From assembly GCF_900148495.1 (NCBI RefSeq), contig NZ_FTRU01000008.1:62001-126000 (forward strand): 64,000 nt of DNA. The letters are read 5' to 3'. The DNA comes from Negativibacillus massiliensis. Lineage in GTDB: Bacteria > Bacillota > Clostridia > Oscillospirales > Ruminococcaceae. The position numbers were made by a program, and so were the translations under genes. How positions within the stretch are numbered: the first letter of the stretch is position 1; every line of letters starts with the position of its first letter. Shown piece by piece: positions 59,297 through 64,000 of the stretch. The notes under the pieces are model-generated. The model saw nothing but the letters and a program-made list of their open reading frames with translations. It had not been told where the DNA came from and ran no database searches.

Positions 59297-59929
59297 ATGA
59301 ATCTGGAAATTATCCACGTAGGATTGCTTGGAACCAACTGCTATATCAGCTGGGATGAAGATAAAAACTGCGTCGTAGTTGACTGCGGCGGTGATGCTGA
59401 CAAGGTAGCAGATTTTATTCGGGAAAAAGGACTGACTCCGACCCATCTGCTCCTGACACATGGTCATGGGGACCATATGGGAGGGGCAGCTGACTTAAAA
59501 GAGATCTTCCCTCAGATCAAGATCGTTCTGGGCGAACGCGACCTGGAAATGATCGGTGACGGAGAAAAGAGTATGTCAAATGCAGTGGCTCCTTATGCAA
59601 AGCCGTTTACACCGGATATTCTGGTGAAAGAAGGCGACCAGATTACAAGTGGAAATACGGTTTTCACGGTTATGGAAACACCGGGACACACACCGGGCGG
59701 TATTACTTATTTTAAGGGAAATGAGATGTACTGCGGAGATACTCTGTTCCAGGGAAGCATGGGAAGAACCGATCTTTATGGCGGTGATGATACAGCAATG
59801 TTTGCTTCCTTAAAGCGTCTGGGACAGCTGGAAGGATACTATAAAGTATTTCCGGGACATGGAAGTGCAACGAATCTGGACGATGAAAAAGTTGCCAATC
59901 CGTTCTTAAGAAGAGCAATCAAAATGTAG
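59297..59929 (+). CDS. MBL-fold hydrolase (glyoxalase II-like)
   Basis: A 210-residue metallo-beta-lactamase-fold enzyme. LLTHGHGDHMGGA has the HxHxDH metal motif, TPGHTPGGITYF the next His, FCG-type Asp in YCGDTLF, and FPGHG the last His. The type is like YqgX/hydroxyacylglutathione hydrolase; the natural substrate is not clear. GGGAAGGGAGC precedes the ATG. Confidence 0.92.
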   Translation: MNLEIIHVGLLGTNCYISWDEDKNCVVVDCGGDADKVADFIREKGLTPTHLLLTHGHGDHMGGAADLKEIFPQIKIVLGERDLEMIGDGEKSMSNAVAPYAKPFTPDILVKEGDQITSGNTVFTVMETPGHTPGGITYFKGNEMYCGDTLFQGSMGRTDLYGGDDTAMFASLKRLGQLEGYYKVFPGHGSATNLDDEKVANPFLRRAIKM

Positions 59930-59954
59930 TGAGCAAAAGGAGAAAAAACAGCAT

Positions 59955-61463
59955 ATGAATATAAGGAATGTCGGTCACAGCATGAAATATGAGGCGGAAT
60001 GCGTTGCAATGCTGTTTTTTCCGGATGAAAAAATAGTTACCGCCCAATATGAGGCAGGTGCCGTTTTGCCGCAGGATGAAGATTTTATCGAAAATCGTCT
60101 GGAAGACGGTGTGATGAAGGTTACCCTGTTTTTAAACGGGGAACTTTCCTCGATGAGCCAGCCGGTTTTACCGGTGGCAAATTCCCCTTATGAAGAGGCG
60201 GAATTTATCATGTGCGATATGATGTATCAGCTTCTCAGCCGTGCGACCGGTGTGCAACCTGCATGGGGAATGATTACCGGTGTACGTCCGGTAAAGCTGT
60301 TCCACAAGCGTCTGGATGCAGGGAAAAGCCCGGAAGAGACAGCAAGGGAGTTTGCTGAGCACTTTCATGTGAGCCAGGAAAAAATTGAGCTTGCGCTGGA
60401 AACAGCCAAGCACGAGGCACCGATCTTAAAGGAAGCGACCGACGACACCTACAGCTTATATATTTCGATTCCATTTTGTCCGTCTCGATGCAGCTACTGT
60501 TCTTTTGTATCGCACGATATTGCAAGCAAGCGGGCAAAGGAAATTCTGCCAGTCTATGTCGATAAGCTCTGTGAAGAGATAGAGTCGATCGGCAAAACGA
60601 TGGCGAAGATCCCGATTACCCTCACCACCGTTTATTTTGGCGGAGGAACCCCGACCATTCTGTCAGCAGAGCAGCTTGATCAGGTTTGCCGCGCGGTGGA
60701 GGAAAACTTTGATCTGTCCCGTTTAAAAGAATATACGGTAGAGGCAGGACGTCCGGATACCATTACCAGAGAAAAACTGAAAGTACTTAAAAAGTACAAT
60801 ATTACCCGTATCAGCATCAATCCTCAGACATTAAATGATGAAGTGCTCAGAGGAATTGGCAGAAAACATACCGCTCAGGAAATTATCGACTGTTTCTATA
60901 TGGCGCGTGAAGAAGGTTTTGATGACATCAATATGGACCTGATTGCAGGACTGCCGGGAGATACTGTCGAAGGTTTCTGCGATACCATCGACCGCATTAT
61001 TGCGCTTGATCCGGAAAATATCACAGTACATACCTTATCCATCAAGCGAAGCGCAAAATATGGTGCAAGCTGGGAAGAACGCAAAAAAGCGCTGGAACTG
61101 GGCTGTAAAGTTGGTCAGATGGTCTCCTATGCACAAAGTCATCTGATGCAGGGCGGATGGATGCCGTATTATCTGTATAAACAGCGCAACACGCTGGGCA
61201 ATCTGGAAAATACCGGATACTGCAAAAAAGGGTACGAAGGCAGGTATAATATCTATATCATGGACGAAACCCAAACCATTCTTGCAGCGGGCGGAGGATC
61301 GGTAACCAAGCTTAAATCCAACCGTACCGGTAAGCTGGAAAGAATCTTTAACTACAAGTATCCGTATGAATATGTCGAATTGTTTGACGAAGTTTTAAAA
61401 CGTAAGGAAAGAGTGGTGGATTTCTTTGAGGAAAATAGACCCGTTTCACTACGGAACGATTGA
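59955..61463 (+). CDS. hemZ: HemZ-type radical SAM protein (coproporphyrinogen dehydrogenase-like)
   Basis: Radical SAM enzyme with the cluster motif CPSRCSYC at 175-182, then YFGGGTPTIL. It has the N-terminal extension typical of HemZ (502 aa). HemZ proteins were assigned to anaerobic coproporphyrinogen oxidation, but many hosts lack the rest of heme synthesis, so the activity here is not sure. It overlaps the next gene by 38 nt. Confidence 0.9.
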   Translation: MNIRNVGHSMKYEAECVAMLFFPDEKIVTAQYEAGAVLPQDEDFIENRLEDGVMKVTLFLNGELSSMSQPVLPVANSPYEEAEFIMCDMMYQLLSRATGVQPAWGMITGVRPVKLFHKRLDAGKSPEETAREFAEHFHVSQEKIELALETAKHEAPILKEATDDTYSLYISIPFCPSRCSYCSFVSHDIASKRAKEILPVYVDKLCEEIESIGKTMAKIPITLTTVYFGGGTPTILSAEQLDQVCRAVEENFDLSRLKEYTVEAGRPDTITREKLKVLKKYNITRISINPQTLNDEVLRGIGRKHTAQEIIDCFYMAREEGFDDINMDLIAGLPGDTVEGFCDTIDRIIALDPENITVHTLSIKRSAKYGASWEERKKALELGCKVGQMVSYAQSHLMQGGWMPYYLYKQRNTLGNLENTGYCKKGYEGRYNIYIMDETQTILAAGGGSVTKLKSNRTGKLERIFNYKYPYEYVELFDEVLKRKERVVDFFEENRPVSLRND

Positions 61464-62391
61464 GAAGGACGAGGTAAATCAGCAGGCAATCCAAAACTAT
61501 TTTCAGCTGATTGATCAGGCAGAGTCCTTTTATCATAAACAGATCCATGCGGTGGTAACCCAGATGTCAGAAAATCGGGATAAAACGGATATTATCTGTT
61601 TGTCTGGACCCTCTGCATCGGGTAAGACCACAACAGCCTATACACTTGCAAGAAGCTTCCAGAGCAATGGAAGAAAGGCAAGAGTTATCTCGTTGGACGA
61701 TTTTTATTTGAATACCAATCAGACACCCTTAAACCGTAAGGGAAAACCAGATTTTGAAAGCATCTATGCATTGGATATTGAGCGGATCAATCGCTGCATT
61801 GACGAACTGGTAAACAAGGGAAAAACCATCATTCCAACCTTTGACTTTCACACACACAGCCGCTTGGAAGGCGGAGAGAAGGAAATTATTATTTCCGGCG
61901 ATGATGTTGTAATCATCGAGGGATTGCATGGGCTCAATCCTCTGCTGACTCAGGTCGTGGGAGAGGATAAAGTAACCAGAATATTTGCAAGTGTCCGTTC
62001 CCGTTTTAAAGATCATGACAGGGTAATCCTGACACCACAGGATGTTCGTCTGATGCGCCGTATGGTGAGAGACCGAAACAGCAGGAATACAACGCCGGAG
62101 GAAACAATGGCGATGTGGGATGAAGTTTGTGAGGGAGAATCGCAGTATATCAACCCATATCGTGACAGTGCTGACTTTAAGCTGGACACTACCCTTGACT
62201 ATGAACCGAATATCTTCCACAGCTATTTGCTGCCATTTTTGGAAGATCGCAGGGGGATTGCACCGGAGCATTACCGCAAGCTGGATGATCTGTATCAGAG
62301 GCTGGATGAGTTTTTTGATATCAACGATGTAAATTGTATTCCGCAGGACAGCGTAATCCGTGAGTTTATAGGAAAAAAAGAAGAAAAATAA
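61426..62391 (+). CDS. Uridine kinase/phosphoribulokinase-like P-loop kinase
   Basis: A 321-residue kinase. P-loop GPSASGKTTTAYTL near residue 61, ISLDDFYLN, then FDFHTHSR and VVIIEGLHGLNP, as in uridine kinase-related proteins with an extra N-terminal part. TTG 61426 within the hemZ end is the only sensible start; GGTGGATTTC lies before it. The substrate is not proven. Confidence 0.85.
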   Translation: MRKIDPFHYGTIEKDEVNQQAIQNYFQLIDQAESFYHKQIHAVVTQMSENRDKTDIICLSGPSASGKTTTAYTLARSFQSNGRKARVISLDDFYLNTNQTPLNRKGKPDFESIYALDIERINRCIDELVNKGKTIIPTFDFHTHSRLEGGEKEIIISGDDVVIIEGLHGLNPLLTQVVGEDKVTRIFASVRSRFKDHDRVILTPQDVRLMRRMVRDRNSRNTTPEETMAMWDEVCEGESQYINPYRDSADFKLDTTLDYEPNIFHSYLLPFLEDRRGIAPEHYRKLDDLYQRLDEFFDINDVNCIPQDSVIREFIGKKEEK

Positions 62392-62424
62392 AATCAATAT
62401 ATAAACAGGAAAGGGGCAATCAAT

Positions 62425-62910
62425 ATGAGTTTGAATTCATTAAATTCTCTGCTGGATAAAGCAATGTCGGTAGCAAACGTGGCAGGAAAAAAAACAGAGG
62501 AAATGGTTGAAGTTTCCAAGCTGAAACTGCAGGAAGTTTCCCTCAACGCAGATCTGCAAAACTGCTATGAACGTATCGGTTCGCTGGTTTACCGCAGCAG
62601 AAAATCCGGTCTGGATAATGAGGCAGAGATTACAGAAATCATTTCGCAGGTAGATGATCTTCTGCAAGAACTTGCACAGATTCAGTCCAAACGGGAAGAA
62701 CTGAAAAAAGTAAAGAAATGTCCAAACTGCGGCGCTTCCTGCAGCGTAGATTCTCATTTCTGTTCCCGCTGCGGCATGGTACTGCATGAAGAGACAGATT
62801 TAACTGTTCCAGAAGCAGAAGAACAGCCAGCTCAGCCTCAGGAAACACAGCCTGAGAATCAGCCGGAGGAAAAATCCGAAGAAAAGCCGTTAATTGAAGA
62901 AAACCTGTAA
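62425..62910 (+). CDS. Zinc-ribbon protein with helical N-terminus
   Basis: A 161-residue cytoplasmic protein. The first ~90 residues are helical (coiled coil). A zinc ribbon CPNCGASCSVDSHFCSRCGM follows at about 98-117, then an acidic Pro/Gln/Glu-rich tail. The family is common in Clostridia; the role is not known. GAAAGGGGCAATCAAT precedes the ATG. Confidence 0.85.
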   Translation: MSLNSLNSLLDKAMSVANVAGKKTEEMVEVSKLKLQEVSLNADLQNCYERIGSLVYRSRKSGLDNEAEITEIISQVDDLLQELAQIQSKREELKKVKKCPNCGASCSVDSHFCSRCGMVLHEETDLTVPEAEEQPAQPQETQPENQPEEKSEEKPLIEENL

Positions 62911-62940
62911 AAAAAGGACCGGTTTATCCGGTCCTTTTTT
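62911..62940 (+). terminator. Terminator after the zinc-ribbon gene
   Basis: GGACCGG and CCGGTCC pair around TTTAT, with A-run before and six T after. Confidence 0.93.
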
Positions 62941-63097
62941 ATTTGGGTATGGAGAACTTAAAAAAAGCATATAATGAGAAGAAAAGAATTTTTTTGAGGC
63001 TTTTTTAAGAAAAGATTTACAGAAAGAGAATTGAAGAAATTGGGAAGGTATGGTATCTTACTGAACATGACGGATTTTGGAGAAGGCGGGTGAACAG

Positions 63098-64000
63098 GTG
63101 AAAAAGGAAAGTCAGAAGCAGGGATTTGTGCAGGGCGCAATGATTTTGATGATCGGAACTGTGACGGTTAAAGTGGTGAGTATGCTGTTCAAGATTCCGG
63201 TCAGCAATATGCTGGGGGGAACAGGATACTCCTATTTTACCAATGCCTATGAGATTTTTAACCTGCTTTCGACCATTGCCGCGGCAGGTTTTCCGGTAGC
63301 GGTGTCCAAAATGGTATCGGAAAACTGTGTACTGGGAAGATATCGTGATAACCGGCGTATTTTCAGGATTTCCAGAATGTTCTTTTTGGTCACCGGTTTG
63401 GTATGTATGGTGATCATGGTGCTGGGAGCAGGGCAATTTGCCGCAATGATTCCAAACCCAGGAGCAAAACTGTCGATTATGTGTTTGGCTCCGGCGGTGC
63501 TGACCTGCTGTTTAATGTCGGCATATCGGGGATACTATCAGGGAATGCAGAACATGTATCCGACCTCGATTTCACAGATTATCGAGGCTGTCACCAAGAT
63601 GATTTTCGGTTTGGGGCTGAGCGGTGCGGTACTCTATCTGACCCAAAGAGAGTACCAAAATACGCAGACTGTCCTGGGAGTTTCTTATTCTTCCTACGAA
63701 CAGGCGCAGGCAGTCATCGCACAGATCGCGAGTGCAGCGGCTGTACTGGGCGTGAGCCTTTCCACAGTAGCGGGGTTATTATACCTGGTTTTCCTTTGGA
63801 AAAGAAAGGGAGACGGCGTACAGGACAGTCTGGTGATGCATGCGCCAAAGCCGGAAGCATCTTCTCAAATTTTAAAGAAGATTGTGATGATCGGTGTTCC
63901 GGTATGTATGGGTTCGCTGGCAGTAAATCTTTCCGGCTTTATTGATATGATGACCGTGACCGGAAGGCTTGACGATGTTATGAATACAGCGCCTCAGGCG
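63098..64000 (+). CDS. SpoVB-like polysaccharide flippase (MOP family), 3' partial
   Basis: Open to the end of the window (301 codons seen). The N-terminus GFVQGAMILMIGTVTVKVVS is followed by FKIPVSNMLGGTGYSYFTNA and FPVAVSKMVSENC, typical of the SpoVB/MurJ-related lipid-linked oligosaccharide flippases of Clostridia. At least seven membrane segments are visible. The start GTG 63098 has GAAGGCGGGTG upstream. Which member of the SpoVB/YtgP group it is cannot be told. Confidence 0.88.
   Translation, partial: MKKESQKQGFVQGAMILMIGTVTVKVVSMLFKIPVSNMLGGTGYSYFTNAYEIFNLLSTIAAAGFPVAVSKMVSENCVLGRYRDNRRIFRISRMFFLVTGLVCMVIMVLGAGQFAAMIPNPGAKLSIMCLAPAVLTCCLMSAYRGYYQGMQNMYPTSISQIIEAVTKMIFGLGLSGAVLYLTQREYQNTQTVLGVSYSSYEQAQAVIAQIASAAAVLGVSLSTVAGLLYLVFLWKRKGDGVQDSLVMHAPKPEASSQILKKIVMIGVPVCMGSLAVNLSGFIDMMTVTGRLDDVMNTAPQA

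Overview
The window joins two kinds of DNA. Positions 1 to about 20,760 are the 3' part of an integrative and conjugative element (ICE) of the Tn1549-like Firmicutes type. The rest is core chromosome of a low-to-mid-GC, spore-forming Clostridia member. Evidence for the host is the gene order prpC-prkC-rsgA-thiN-spoVM, a SpoVM micropeptide gene, RemA, a leucine T-box, long-form HPF and a SpoVB-type flippase. An Oscillospirales-like gut bacterium would fit, but no gene here fixes the genus.

ICE (1-20,760; its left end is outside the window). The GC-rich conjugation operon runs VirD4 (5'-truncated by the window), Maff2 pilin-like protein, VirB6-like protein, two DNA methyltransferases, PrgI/VirB3-like protein, VirB4, NlpC/P60 hydrolase, DUF4315, DUF4366, Cys-rich VLP protein, two small proteins and MobC. 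Next come a convergent XRE regulator, a SLOG protein, a small membrane protein and the relaxase. Downstream of the relaxase is a cluster of perfect inverted repeats that is a good oriT candidate. An AT-richer cargo cassette follows (TetR, ABC ATPase, two permeases, KTR zinc-ribbon protein) under a promoter with a TetR-type palindromic operator. The right end holds a sigma-like protein, a non-coding stretch with strong RNA-like pairing, TnpW and a large serine recombinase.

The most unusual feature of the ICE is a family of about eleven copies of a palindrome, GGGACA-N3-TGTCCC with variants, spread over the backbone between and inside genes and absent from the cargo. Two copies sit in a larger repeat of about 107 bp whose stems covary, and one of these forms the N-terminus of a methyltransferase. 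The relaxase also appears to have ACG where its ATG start should be.

Junction (20,755-21,130). A UUCG-loop terminator, a complete tRNA-Ala(GGC) on the minus strand and a 5' half-tRNA fossil lie here, the last two under a consensus minus-strand promoter.

Chromosome (21,130-64,000). A long plus-strand housekeeping series covers RNA processing and nucleotide metabolism (yicC, remA, gmk, rpoZ), replication restart (priA), protein maturation (def, fmt), rRNA methylation (rsmB, rlmN, prmA, rsmE), Ser/Thr phospho-signalling (prpC, prkC), ribosome assembly (rsgA), thiN and spoVM. A minus-strand island has T-box-controlled leuA and hpf. Then come an RlmL-like methyltransferase, an IS200/IS605 remnant with a broken tnpA, and a potABCD polyamine transporter behind a structured leader. 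The window ends with pcrA, a Cys-rich protein, recJ, relA/spoT, dtd, an MBL hydrolase, hemZ, a uridine-kinase-like gene, a zinc-ribbon protein and a truncated flippase gene.
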